Source: Nitrosomonas ureae (GTDB lineage: Bacteria; Pseudomonadota; Gammaproteobacteria; Burkholderiales; Nitrosomonadaceae). From it: 64,000 bases of DNA. Below, piece by piece: positions 18,654 through 27,438 of this stretch; position 1 is the first letter of the stretch, and every line of letters begins with the position of its first letter. The DNA lies in the NCBI RefSeq assembly GCF_900206265.1, contig NZ_LT907782.1, forward strand, positions 806,001 through 870,000, written 5' to 3'. Both the position numbers and the translations under genes were made by a program. A model generated the notes under the pieces. That model did no database searches and had not been told where the DNA came from. It saw only the letters and a list, made by a program, of their open reading frames with translations.

Positions 18654-19343
18654 TCACGAACCAATTTTAGAACGATATCTTGCGGCAAGTTCCTGCGGTC
18701 TGGCGCCACACATAAAATTCCAGGCCAGTCTACGATTATGCCAGGTACGCCGCCACCAGCCATCACGCTGCCAACGACGCGAATCTATAAAAATAGGCTC
18801 GGACAAAGATACAAACTTACCACAACGGCGGGCTGATCGCACCAAAGGCACTTCCTCGAATAACGGCCAAGGCGCATGCCCGTCGGTTTGTTGATAAACT
18901 GAACGCTTGATAAAAATTCCTTGATCACCGTAAGGAACACCGAAACGGCATCGCAGCGCAATCGCGGGCTCCAGGATAAAAGCTTGCCACGCACGCGGTT
19001 TGGCAAAGCGGAAATGAAAATATCCACCGATCGCACCTTGTGCTAGCGCGCCTGATATCGCTCGGACTGAATCGGTTGATAGTTGCGCATCCGCATGCAA
19101 AAACCACAGTACATCACCCGTGGCCTGCATTGCACCAATGCGCAATTGCTGCCCGCGGCAAGGCTCACTCACCAACCGCTGCACCTTGAACCGCTTACAA
19201 ATATTTAAGCAGCAGGCGCTATTGGCAGCATCAACAACAATAATTTCGCATGGTTTATCCGGTAATTGCTGCAATTGCTCCAGTAAACGCGCTAATTTCC
19301 CATCATCATGGTAGCAAGGAATAATGACACTACATTTAACCAT
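18654..19343 (-). CDS. family-2 glycosyltransferase, arsenosugar-associated type (TIGR04283-like)
   Basis: A 229-residue glycosyltransferase with a GT-A fold. The start is MVKCSVIIPCYHDDGKLARL, then CEIIVVDAAN, the DxD-like WFLHADAQLS, and GDQGIFIKRSVY. The pattern GVPYGDQGIF plus FEEVPLVRSARR is characteristic of the group called transferase 2, rSAM/selenodomain-associated, renamed in databases as an arsenosugar biosynthesis glycosyltransferase. The start at 19343 overlaps the stop of the upstream DUF2064 gene by 8 bases (ATGGTTAA), so translation is coupled. It probably transfers a sugar in the pathway headed by ArsM and the radical SAM enzyme. There is no membrane segment. Confidence 0.82.
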   Translation of the reverse strand: MVKCSVIIPCYHDDGKLARLLEQLQQLPDKPCEIIVVDAANSACCLNICKRFKVQRLVSEPCRGQQLRIGAMQATGDVLWFLHADAQLSTDSVRAISGALAQGAIGGYFHFRFAKPRAWQAFILEPAIALRCRFGVPYGDQGIFIKRSVYQQTDGHAPWPLFEEVPLVRSARRCGKFVSLSEPIFIDSRRWQRDGWWRRTWHNRRLAWNFMCGARPQELAARYRSKIGS

Positions 19344-20025
19344 AAGGTATTTCGGGAGATGAAACAATCGTATCAACAAGTTCCAATAACATACGGCGTG
19401 CAGGCCGCTTATCCTGTCGCAGCAAATTGCCCAACTTTATCAGATCCTTCAGCTCATCGACATCCTGACCTTGTTTTATCGTCGTCACGGATTTTCCTGC
19501 ATTGCGGCAAATGTCTATCAAAGAGATCCCCAAGCAATCACTGCTCCATGGCAAAACGCTCAAGTTTGGCCATGCACATCGATTTGCCATCAGCACGACA
19601 CCGCCATCCAGGGCCGGAATCAATACGATATCATGATGCTGCAATGCGCCACAGGCTGCATCATAATCTACACTGGTCAAGCCCGGCGCGTCACTGCCAA
19701 TAAATACTAATTGCTCTTCGCCTTGTACACGCAATGCCCGATCTAGCGCATTGAGCCGTTGCCCCAGATTTCCCGTCACCTGGGGCATAACAGTTACCGG
19801 AAAATGGGTTGGCAGTGATAAGGCTTGCACCCACTTCACATCACCCTGATCGGCGGGGGCAATTACTACCGGACCCGGCCATGCACTTACATCTTCCAGC
19901 GCACAAGCCAATAATGCATCAGCAACTTGCCGGGCTGCTTGTGCACCCAAGCTCGCAGCCAGTCTTTGCTTACCGATTCCGATAGCCGGTCGCTTGCACA
20001 GTAAAACAAGAATAACTTTGCTCAT
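19336..20025 (-). CDS. DUF2064 transferase, arsenosugar-associated type (TIGR04282-like)
   Basis: A 229-residue protein of the CofC/nucleotidyltransferase-like fold. Visible blocks are LLCKRPAIGIGKQRLAASLG at the N-terminus (a nucleotide-binding K-x-RL pattern), NLGQRLNALDRAL, FIGSDAPGLTSVDYDAA and LIPALDGGVVLM. The family is known as transferase 1, rSAM/selenodomain-associated, and is routinely paired with the TIGR04283 glycosyltransferase, as here. It is the first gene of the four-gene operon; its stop overlaps the next start. The probable role is sugar activation or transfer. The upstream Shine-Dalgarno sequence is weak. The promoter must lie in 20026-20369. Confidence 0.82.
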   Translation of the reverse strand: MSKVILVLLCKRPAIGIGKQRLAASLGAQAARQVADALLACALEDVSAWPGPVVIAPADQGDVKWVQALSLPTHFPVTVMPQVTGNLGQRLNALDRALRVQGEEQLVFIGSDAPGLTSVDYDAACGALQHHDIVLIPALDGGVVLMANRCAWPNLSVLPWSSDCLGISLIDICRNAGKSVTTIKQGQDVDELKDLIKLGNLLRQDKRPARRMLLELVDTIVSSPEIPYG

Positions 20026-20369
20026 ATGGCCGTCAAAATAAATTCTCTCAGTTCAGAACCTTAAATAAAAAATAAGGAAATTACATCAAACCATTACACT
20101 ATTCATACACTTCTCTATAATAATCAAATAAATAAGTAGAAAAATACTATAAATTGCTCGCTCCTGATGCAGAAAATGCAGAATAACTATCTGTTACCTG
20201 AAAAAGTAGTGTTAGAATTCTGTCGTCTAGTCACTTAACCCTGTTTTAATCATGACATACCGGTTATTTGGCTTGACGAGATTTGCCCTTTCCTCGCATT
20301 TCTTTGAATATGGCAAGTATGAAATAGAAATTATGATCAACTGACCAATTACTACAAAGGATATATAAA
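20026..20369. other. divergent intergenic region
   Basis: About 345 AT-rich bases between the minus-strand arsM operon and the plus-strand carbonic anhydrase-like gene, so both promoters should be here. AAGGATAT at 20357-20364 is the ribosome site of the right-hand gene. No clear operator, ArsR-type box or RNA was recognised. Confidence 0.45.
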
Positions 20370-21353
20370 ATGTTTGAAAGTTTAAAAAATCTGTTAAAAC
20401 ATTTTACAGGCAATCAAGAATCAGCTTCCGCTACTCCAGGTGCCGGCATTCAGCAAGAAACAACAATTCCATCAGCCAGCGCTGAAGAAAGTAATGCTAA
20501 ATACATTACCCTGAATCAATTCAATTTAGGCATAGGGTCTATTGGGCCCGACAATCGCAACGATATTGATCGGAAAATTTTAAATGAAATGTATCAAGCC
20601 ATCGCAGCCGGGTTGTTTAATGTTCCGGTAAACGGTTCAGTACCAGAAATATGTGTTGATGGCCGTACCAATAAAAGCGGTTATCGCAAAAGTGCTCCTT
20701 GTGCAGCCGGAGGCACTTTAAGCATAGTGTACGGTGGTGATCTCGGAAGCAATTCAGCCGCCATTGACATCAATGAACTACAGTTAACCACACAAACCAT
20801 TAACAAACTTAAAGAAAAAGGACACCAGACTGGCGTACATGGCGACGATCATAGTGACTGCGGCTGCGGCGCATGCTCCAAAGCGCCGACAATATATCAA
20901 CATATCACCGAGCGCATCAATGATCTTGCTTCACTGATTAGTAAACTGGGTATTAATATCACCGGATCAGAAAAAGAATCCATTGTTCAGCAAGCCAAAA
21001 ATCGCTTAGATCAGGCGGGTTTCTTCGCTGAAAACAGGGCATCCATAATCCAAGCCGCGCAGGATACAGGCGCAGCCTATGAAGAGTTAGTCGGGCAACA
21101 CAATGAATTAGGTATTGCTTTAAATACACGGACAGGCACAACGGTGGATCGCTCTGCAATTCGTTCGAAATACGGACCACAATACGACGTGTTTGTAGTT
21201 GATGCCTGGGCGTTCGGCACTGCGGCAAAGGATATCAATTCAACCGCTAATGAAGAAGATGAACAACGCATCGCTAAAGCTATCACCCTGCAAAACGTAG
21301 CCACTGCCTCCATTCTGGGTCATGGCTCTCTACCCATTATCCCGATCGCCTAA
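20370..21353 (+). CDS. cadmium-type (zeta-like) carbonic anhydrase candidate
   Basis: A 327-residue protein. A short N-terminal segment with a low-complexity Ser/Ala/Glu linker (to about residue 47) precedes the globular part. Two metal-site-like blocks are visible: VPEICVDGRTNKSGYR (C-x-D-x-R, the Cys and Asp-Arg dyad seen in beta and zeta carbonic anhydrases) and GVHGDDHSDCGCGACSK (His and Cys ligands). This pairing matches the cadmium-containing carbonic anhydrase family as I remember it. It would interconvert CO2 and bicarbonate, which fits an autotroph. There is no signal peptide, so it is cytosolic. AAGGATAT is upstream. The family call is from motifs alone; another Zn/Cd hydrolase is possible. 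Confidence 0.55.
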   Translation: MFESLKNLLKHFTGNQESASATPGAGIQQETTIPSASAEESNAKYITLNQFNLGIGSIGPDNRNDIDRKILNEMYQAIAAGLFNVPVNGSVPEICVDGRTNKSGYRKSAPCAAGGTLSIVYGGDLGSNSAAIDINELQLTTQTINKLKEKGHQTGVHGDDHSDCGCGACSKAPTIYQHITERINDLASLISKLGINITGSEKESIVQQAKNRLDQAGFFAENRASIIQAAQDTGAAYEELVGQHNELGIALNTRTGTTVDRSAIRSKYGPQYDVFVVDAWAFGTAAKDINSTANEEDEQRIAKAITLQNVATASILGHGSLPIIPIA

Positions 21354-21399
21354 CTCGCGTTTGTAAATCATTATCGGGACGAATTCTATCTCGAATCAA

Positions 21400-21420
21400 C
21401 CCCGTGGCAGGCCCACGGGG
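21400..21420. terminator. hairpin between convergent genes
   Basis: ccccgtgg and ccacgggg form an 8-bp GC-rich stem with a loop of about 5 bases, 47 bases past the stop of the gene at 20370-21353 and before the convergent nudB. No U-tract follows directly on either strand, so it may act as a bidirectional or Rho-assisted stop. Confidence 0.45.
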
Positions 21421-21530
21421 AACTATGCGCTGCTGATACCGCCTCTTTTTTCGTTATGAATCGAAAAACAATAGATTTAATAAATTACTTCAAGTAGTTG
21501 CGCAACACAGACGGTTTGGATCGGTTTGGA

Positions 21531-21986
21531 TCAAGTGTCGGTTTGGGCGAATTGCACGTGCGCGGGCAAGTTTAAAATAGCGTCGGCATTACTGCTTGAA
21601 AATACTTGTTCAGCCGCTTGCTGCCAAGGCAGCCAGATATAATTCAAATGTTCTCTGATGGAGATTTTAATCGGCGTAATGTCTGACAAACATAAACCGA
21701 ATACATGCTCAGTGTTGAATTTAACATCAGGTCCATAGCGCCAGCGCCATTCTTGGTAAATTTCATATCGGTTTTCAATTCGCCAATCGGTCAATTCGTA
21801 ATCGGCGGTACTAAGCCCTGTTTCTTCAGATACTTCCCGCGTTGCAGTCTGAAGTAGTGTCTCTCCGGGATCCTGACTACCTGTAACCGACTGCCAGTAA
21901 CCTGGATGATCCGCACGTTCCAACAATAATACTTGCAAATCAATCGTATGAATAACAACCAGCACGGAAACTGGAATCTTGTACAT
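21531..21986 (-). CDS. nudB: dihydroneopterin triphosphate diphosphatase NudB
   Basis: A 151-residue Nudix hydrolase. The Nudix box is complete (GSQDPGETLLQTATREVSEETGL, about residues 36-58, with the G-x5-E-x7-REVSEETG pattern). The start is YKIPVSVLVVIHT and an ENRYEIYQEWRWRY block is typical of NudB. It removes pyrophosphate from dihydroneopterin triphosphate in folate synthesis and can also act on dATP. It starts 11 bases after the end of aspS, the usual arrangement in beta- and gammaproteobacteria, so the two are cotranscribed. Confidence 0.88.
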   Translation of the reverse strand: MYKIPVSVLVVIHTIDLQVLLLERADHPGYWQSVTGSQDPGETLLQTATREVSEETGLSTADYELTDWRIENRYEIYQEWRWRYGPDVKFNTEHVFGLCLSDITPIKISIREHLNYIWLPWQQAAEQVFSSSNADAILNLPAHVQFAQTDT

Positions 21987-21997
21987 TAAAACGACGG

Positions 21998-23785
21998 CTA
22001 CCCGCTACTTGATTTAGTATCCACTTGGCGCAAGCGAATATTAAGTTCCTTCAATTGCTTTTCATCAACAGTACTGGGAGCATGAGTCAACAGGCATTGC
22101 GCACGCTGAGTTTTAGGGAACGCAATAACATCCCGAATGGATTCTGAGCCGGTCATCATGGTCAGAATACGATCCAGGCCAAACGCAATGCCGCCATGCG
22201 GTGGAGCACCGTACTGAAGCGCTTGCAGCAGAAAGCCAAATTTTTCTTGCGCTTCCTGTTCGGAAATATTTAAAGCACGAAATACCTTGGACTGAACATC
22301 CTGGCGATGAATCCGTACTGATCCGCCGCCGATTTCGGAACCATTCAGAACCATATCGTAAGCCTTGGAAAGCGCTTGGCCGGGATCGGTTTCGAGCAAA
22401 TTCTCATGCCCATCAGCCGGTGATGTAAAAGGATGGTGCAACGCCTGCCAACGATTTTCTTCCTCATCCCGCTCGAACATCGGAAAATCAACTATCCATA
22501 ACGGCTTCCATTCCGCTTCGGCATGACCATGCCGATGACCCACCTTAATGCGTAATGCGCCCAAAGATTCATTGACAATTTTGGCCTTGTCCGCACCGAA
22601 AAAAATCAAATCGCCATCCTGAACACCGGTACGAGCAAGAACGGTTTGAATTGTACTTTCCGGCAGAAATTTCAGAATCGGCGACTGCAATCCTTCCAAA
22701 CCATCGGAAAGACAATTAACCTTGATATAAGCTAAACCCTTGGCGCCATAGATAGAAACAAAAGCCGTATAATCATCAATCTCCTTACGTGACAATTCAC
22801 CCCCATTAGGCACGCGCAAGGCAGCCACCCGACCATCCGGCTTTTCCGCCGCCTCACGGAAAACCTTGAAAGGAACTTCTTTCATGATATCGGTCAGCTC
22901 GGTAAACTCCAGTGGAATGCGCAAGTCAGGTTTATCAGAGCCATATTTAAACATCGCCTCGGCATAGGTCAAGCGCTGGAATGGGTTGGGCAAATCCACA
23001 TTACTCACATTCTTAAATAATCCCCGTATCATTTCTTCCATCAAAGACATGATTTCATTCTCTGACAGAAATGAAGTTTCAATATCGATCTGAGTAAATT
23101 CAGGCTGCCGATCCGCGCGCAAATCTTCGTCACGAAAACATCGGGTAATCTGATAATAGCGATCAAAACCTGACACCATCAGAAGCTGCTTGAACAACTG
23201 CGGCGATTGCGGTAAGGCAAAAAAATGTCCGGCATTAACCCGTGACGGCACCAGATAATCTCGTGCGCCTTCCGGAGTGGATTTGGTCAGCATTGGCGTT
23301 TCAATATCCAGAAACCCATTTTGATCCAAAAATATGCGAACCGCCATGGCAACTTTATGACGCAACCGGAGATTCGATTGCATCGCCGGACGGCGCAGAT
23401 CCATATAACGATGCTCCAGTCGCACGACCTCACTGATATTATCGTCATCCATCAAAAATGGCGGCGTCAGGGAAGCGTTCAAAACCTCAATAGCCGCTAC
23501 CAGGATCTCGATTTCACCGCTGACCAAAGACGTGTTGATCGTTCCTTCAGGTCGTCTTCGTACCCTGCCGGTAATTTTCAGTACATATTCATTGCGTATT
23601 TTTTCCGCTGTCTGAAATGTTTCCACGTTATCGGGATCGCATACCACTTGCACCAAGCCTTCGCGATCGCGTAGATCAATGAATATGACGCCTCCGTGAT
23701 CTCTGCGCCGGTGCACCCAACCAAAGAGTGTTACTGTTTTATCTAGATATTCGGTATTAATGGCGCCACAGTAATTTGTACGCAT
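21998..23785 (-). CDS. aspS: aspartyl-tRNA synthetase
   Basis: A 595-residue class II synthetase of bacterial type. The N-terminal OB-fold anticodon domain is [14 protein letters not shown] to [13 protein letters not shown]. Motif 2 is [18 protein letters not shown] and motif 3 is [15 protein letters not shown], with the GAD insertion domain between. It charges tRNA-Asp (possibly also tRNA-Asn, if non-discriminating). The ATG at 23785 is chosen because the family begins MRTxYCG; a longer frame from a GTG at 23836 adds an unusual 17-residue leader. The gene lies between an fmdB-like gene and nudB. Confidence 0.95.
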   Translation of the reverse strand: MRTNYCGAINTEYLDKTVTLFGWVHRRRDHGGVIFIDLRDREGLVQVVCDPDNVETFQTAEKIRNEYVLKITGRVRRRPEGTINTSLVSGEIEILVAAIEVLNASLTPPFLMDDDNISEVVRLEHRYMDLRRPAMQSNLRLRHKVAMAVRIFLDQNGFLDIETPMLTKSTPEGARDYLVPSRVNAGHFFALPQSPQLFKQLLMVSGFDRYYQITRCFRDEDLRADRQPEFTQIDIETSFLSENEIMSLMEEMIRGLFKNVSNVDLPNPFQRLTYAEAMFKYGSDKPDLRIPLEFTELTDIMKEVPFKVFREAAEKPDGRVAALRVPNGGELSRKEIDDYTAFVSIYGAKGLAYIKVNCLSDGLEGLQSPILKFLPESTIQTVLARTGVQDGDLIFFGADKAKIVNESLGALRIKVGHRHGHAEAEWKPLWIVDFPMFERDEEENRWQALHHPFTSPADGHENLLETDPGQALSKAYDMVLNGSEIGGGSVRIHRQDVQSKVFRALNISEQEAQEKFGFLLQALQYGAPPHGGIAFGLDRILTMMTGSESIRDVIAFPKTQRAQCLLTHAPSTVDEKQLKELNIRLRQVDTKSSSG

Positions 23786-23861
23786 AATTGTTTCAAGGGT
23801 CTGAGTAATGAGATCGATAATTTCTGGTTTGATCACCGCGATATGAAGACGCTCAGGTCAA

Positions 23862-24176
23862 TCAATCAACGGCTGCTGCAGTCGTTGACGGACTGCTCTC
23901 TTTTTTCGCAACTGTATCCGCAGTTGCAGGTGCTGCTGATGGCGTACTTTCGGTGCTTTCCTTCGCAGCAGGTTTAGTCTCCGCTGGTTTCGTCTTGTTT
24001 TTAAAATCGGTTACGTACCAACCGCTGCCCTTCAATTGAAATCCCGCAGCAGAAATCAGCTTAGTATAATTATTACTGCCACACGCAGGGCATACAGCAA
24101 TGGGTGCATCGTTAATCTTTTGCAAATGTTCTTTCTCGGCACCGCATGAATTGCAAAGATATTCATAAATAGGCAT
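23862..24176 (-). CDS. FmdB family zinc-ribbon protein
   Basis: A 104-residue protein starting MPIYEYLCNSCG, with two CxxC pairs (CNSCG, CPACG) forming a zinc ribbon, then FQLKGSGWYVTDFK, the usual FmdB end. A disordered Lys/Ala/Thr/Ser-rich tail follows. FmdB-type proteins are putative regulatory proteins of unclear role. The ATG at 24176 has GGAGG 5 bases upstream. It lies just upstream of aspS on the same strand, a common neighbourhood. Confidence 0.88.
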   Translation of the reverse strand: MPIYEYLCNSCGAEKEHLQKINDAPIAVCPACGSNNYTKLISAAGFQLKGSGWYVTDFKNKTKPAETKPAAKESTESTPSAAPATADTVAKKESSPSTTAAAVD

Positions 24177-24481
24177 AGAGACCTCCAACAATCCAAAATT
24201 GAGAAACCGGAGATTATACCTTAACCTGTTTTGTTTTAAGTGTGCAATCGCTACGGCACAGAAATCCTACTCACCACAATAAATTCTATTTTCTCGATTA
24301 CCGTTAATAAGCGGGGTATGGTACCAAAATGATCATCATGCCGATGAATTGTGTTTCATTTACGCCTACAGAGAGGAAAAACATTATTACCTATACGTGA
24401 CTTTGTTGGATCAAAATTATATATTATGGCCAGAATCGTTTATTTATCTGCCCAATCGCGCTCATCTTCAGGAATATTGCC

Positions 24482-27412
24482 ATGAATCACAATTTATTCA
24501 ACAGCCTGCATGAATTAAATCTTCCCCATGGAAATCGCGCGAAATATTACTCACTTCCTGCACTGGAGAAAAACGGCGCGGGGAAAATCTCCCGTCTGCC
24601 GATTTCGATTCGCATTGTTCTGGAATCAGTGTTGCGCAACTATGACAATAAAAAAATCACCGAAGCGCATATCCGTCAATTGGCAAAGTGGAAACCGGAT
24701 GCTCCCCGGGTAGACGAAATACCCTTTGTTGTTTCGCGTATTGTATTGCAAGACTTCACCGGCGTACCGTTGCTGGTGGATCTCGCCGCCATGCGTAGTG
24801 CGGCAGTCAGATTGGGGAAAAACCCAAAGCTGATCGAACCATTGGTACCGGTCGATCTAGTGGTGGATCATTCGATTCAGGTTGATTATTACGGCAGCAA
24901 AGATGCGCTGAATCACAACATGGAAATTGAATTTTCCCGCAACAATGAACGCTATCAGTTCATCAAGTGGGGCATGCAGGCATTTGACACTTTTAAAGTC
25001 ATTCCGCCAGGAATCGGCATTGTACACCAGGTCAATCTGGAATATCTTGCACGCGGCGTCCATCAAAAAGATGGATTAATATACCCCGATACTTTGGTTG
25101 GTACCGACTCGCATACCACGATGATCAACGGTATCGGCGTGGTAGGCTGGGGTGTCGGCGGCATTGAGGCAGAAGCCGGCATGCTGGGGCAACCGGTTTA
25201 TTTCCTTACGCCCGATGTAGTGGGTGTAAATCTCACAGGGCAGCTGCGCGAAGGTGTCACTGCAACCGATTTGGTTTTAACGATTACAGAAATGCTGCGC
25301 AGATCCAATGTAGTCGGAAAATTTGTCGAGTTTTACGGCACAGGAACGGCCTCATTGACATTACCCGATCGCGCCACCATCGCTAATATGGCCCCGGAAT
25401 ATGGTGCCACGATGGGGTTCTTCCCGGTTGATGATGTTACCGTCGAATACTTCAAAGGTACGGGGCGCAGCGATGAAGAGATCAAAGCATTTCAAACTTA
25501 CTTCCAGGCACAGCAGATGTATGGCATCCCCCGCCAAGGCGACATCGACTATAGCAACGAGCTGACTCTTGATTTAAGCTCAATTGCGCCCTCACTGGCA
25601 GGTCCCAAACGACCACAGGATCGCATTGAGTTGAACGCGATTAAAACCAAATTTACCGAGCTCTTTAACAAACCCGTTAATGAAAGCGGTTATGGCAAGC
25701 ACGATGACGATCTCGAGCAACGATACTTGACCCGCACTGACCGGGCTCAGGATCTCGAGGTATGCACTCATATCGATTCTGGTGATGCGGATGAGAGTCG
25801 GCTGTCATCACCCATTCCCCGTAAAGTATCGAAAGAAAGCGGCCCTTCAACAGCAAGCCGTACGGTACCTGCCGAACGGCGAATGGCATCTCGCAACGTC
25901 GCCGAAATGACCAGCAATCGGCCCACCCCCGATCCGATCGAATTATCCGCACACAAATTCAATGGCTTCTCGATCGAATTAGGTCACGGCGATGTCCTGA
26001 TTGCCGCGATCACATCCTGCACCAACACTTCCAATCCCAGCGTGTTGCTCGCCGCAGGGTTACTGGCTAAAAAGGCTGTCGAGAAAGGATTGTCGGTCAA
26101 ACATCATATCAAAACGTCACTGGCGCCGGGTTCGCGCGTCGTTACCGATTATTTGACCGTTACCGGATTGTTACCTTATCTGGAACAGCTGGGCTTTAGT
26201 CTCGTCGGTTACGGCTGCACCACCTGTATCGGTAATTCCGGACCTTTAGCCGAACCGATTGAAGAAGCCATCGTCAAGAATGATCTGATTTGTGCAGCGG
26301 TGCTGTCAGGAAACCGCAATTTTGAAGCGCGCATTCATTCGAATATCCGCGCCAATTTTTTAGCATCTCCACCGCTAGTGGTTGCTTATGCCATTGCAGG
26401 CTCGATGCTGAAAGACTTGACCGCCGAACCTATCGGTATCGGTAAAAACAATCAACCGGTATGGCTGAAAGATATCTGGCCCAGCAGGGCGGAAATTGAT
26501 GCGCTGATGAAATTTGCCACGAATGCGGATACTTTCCGCCAACTCTACAGCAACCTCACCAAAGATCATGACTTGTGGAATAACGTCACCACCGTTGCTG
26601 GACAAACCTACAGCTGGCCTCAATCCACTTACATCGCTGAGCCACCCTTTTTTGAGAATTTCTCGCTGCAATCAGCCGTCTCCAACACCAGCAATGACAT
26701 CAAACACGCCTTTGCACTGGGCATCTTCGGTGATTCCGTGACCACGGATCATATTAGTCCGGCGGGTGCAATCAAGGATATTTCTCCGGCTGGCCAGTAT
26801 TTGCTGGAACACGGTGTCCCTAGGGCAGACTTTAACAGCTACGGCGCCCGCCGCGGCAACCACGAGGTGATGATGCGCGGCACCTTTGCCAATGTACGTA
26901 TCAAGAATCTGATGATCCCCGGCAGTGAAGGCGGCGTTACGCTCTATCAGGGTACAATCGGTGCCGCACCTGAGCAAATGTGCATTTACGATGCCGCAAT
27001 GAAATATCGTTCGCAAGGCATTCCCACCGTTGTTTTCGGCGGTAAGGAATATGGCACTGGTTCAAGCCGCGACTGGGCCGCCAAAGGTACGCAACTTCTG
27101 GGAGTCAAAGCGGTGATTGCAGCCAGTTTTGAACGTATTCACCGCAGCAACCTAATCGGTATGGGTGTTCTACCCCTGCAATTCAAAGACAATGACAGCA
27201 TCGAAGCCCTTGGAATTAAAGGTGATGAACGATTTGATATTTTAGGATTGGACAATCCCCAACCGCAAAAAGATGTCACCCTGGTGATACGCAAAAAAGA
27301 CGGCAGCAGTCAATCAGTGCAACTGTTGTGTCGCATTGATACTGCTATTGAGGTGGATTATTACAAGCATGGCGGTATTTTGCCTTATGTACTGAGAGAT
27401 TTGATGAGCTAA
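24482..27412 (+). CDS. acnA: aconitate hydratase A with an internal insertion
   Basis: A 976-residue AcnA-type aconitase that interconverts citrate and isocitrate in the TCA cycle. The three [4Fe-4S] ligands are Cys513 (SCTNTSNPS), Cys579 and Cys582 ([12 protein letters not shown]). Their spacing (66 and 3) matches E. coli AcnA, but they are shifted by about 78 residues. The shift comes from a hydrophilic, Arg/Ser/Pro-rich insertion at about residues 405-490 (after [14 protein letters not shown], before [17 protein letters not shown]). The C-terminal swivel domain has [14 protein letters not shown] and [17 protein letters not shown]. The frame is uninterrupted. About 300 bases without a gene precede it. 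Confidence 0.93.
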   Translation: MNHNLFNSLHELNLPHGNRAKYYSLPALEKNGAGKISRLPISIRIVLESVLRNYDNKKITEAHIRQLAKWKPDAPRVDEIPFVVSRIVLQDFTGVPLLVDLAAMRSAAVRLGKNPKLIEPLVPVDLVVDHSIQVDYYGSKDALNHNMEIEFSRNNERYQFIKWGMQAFDTFKVIPPGIGIVHQVNLEYLARGVHQKDGLIYPDTLVGTDSHTTMINGIGVVGWGVGGIEAEAGMLGQPVYFLTPDVVGVNLTGQLREGVTATDLVLTITEMLRRSNVVGKFVEFYGTGTASLTLPDRATIANMAPEYGATMGFFPVDDVTVEYFKGTGRSDEEIKAFQTYFQAQQMYGIPRQGDIDYSNELTLDLSSIAPSLAGPKRPQDRIELNAIKTKFTELFNKPVNESGYGKHDDDLEQRYLTRTDRAQDLEVCTHIDSGDADESRLSSPIPRKVSKESGPSTASRTVPAERRMASRNVAEMTSNRPTPDPIELSAHKFNGFSIELGHGDVLIAAITSCTNTSNPSVLLAAGLLAKKAVEKGLSVKHHIKTSLAPGSRVVTDYLTVTGLLPYLEQLGFSLVGYGCTTCIGNSGPLAEPIEEAIVKNDLICAAVLSGNRNFEARIHSNIRANFLASPPLVVAYAIAGSMLKDLTAEPIGIGKNNQPVWLKDIWPSRAEIDALMKFATNADTFRQLYSNLTKDHDLWNNVTTVAGQTYSWPQSTYIAEPPFFENFSLQSAVSNTSNDIKHAFALGIFGDSVTTDHISPAGAIKDISPAGQYLLEHGVPRADFNSYGARRGNHEVMMRGTFANVRIKNLMIPGSEGGVTLYQGTIGAAPEQMCIYDAAMKYRSQGIPTVVFGGKEYGTGSSRDWAAKGTQLLGVKAVIAASFERIHRSNLIGMGVLPLQFKDNDSIEALGIKGDERFDILGLDNPQPQKDVTLVIRKKDGSSQSVQLLCRIDTAIEVDYYKHGGILPYVLRDLMS

Positions 27413-27438
27413 CCAAGGATGGATAGGCGCAAAAAAAA

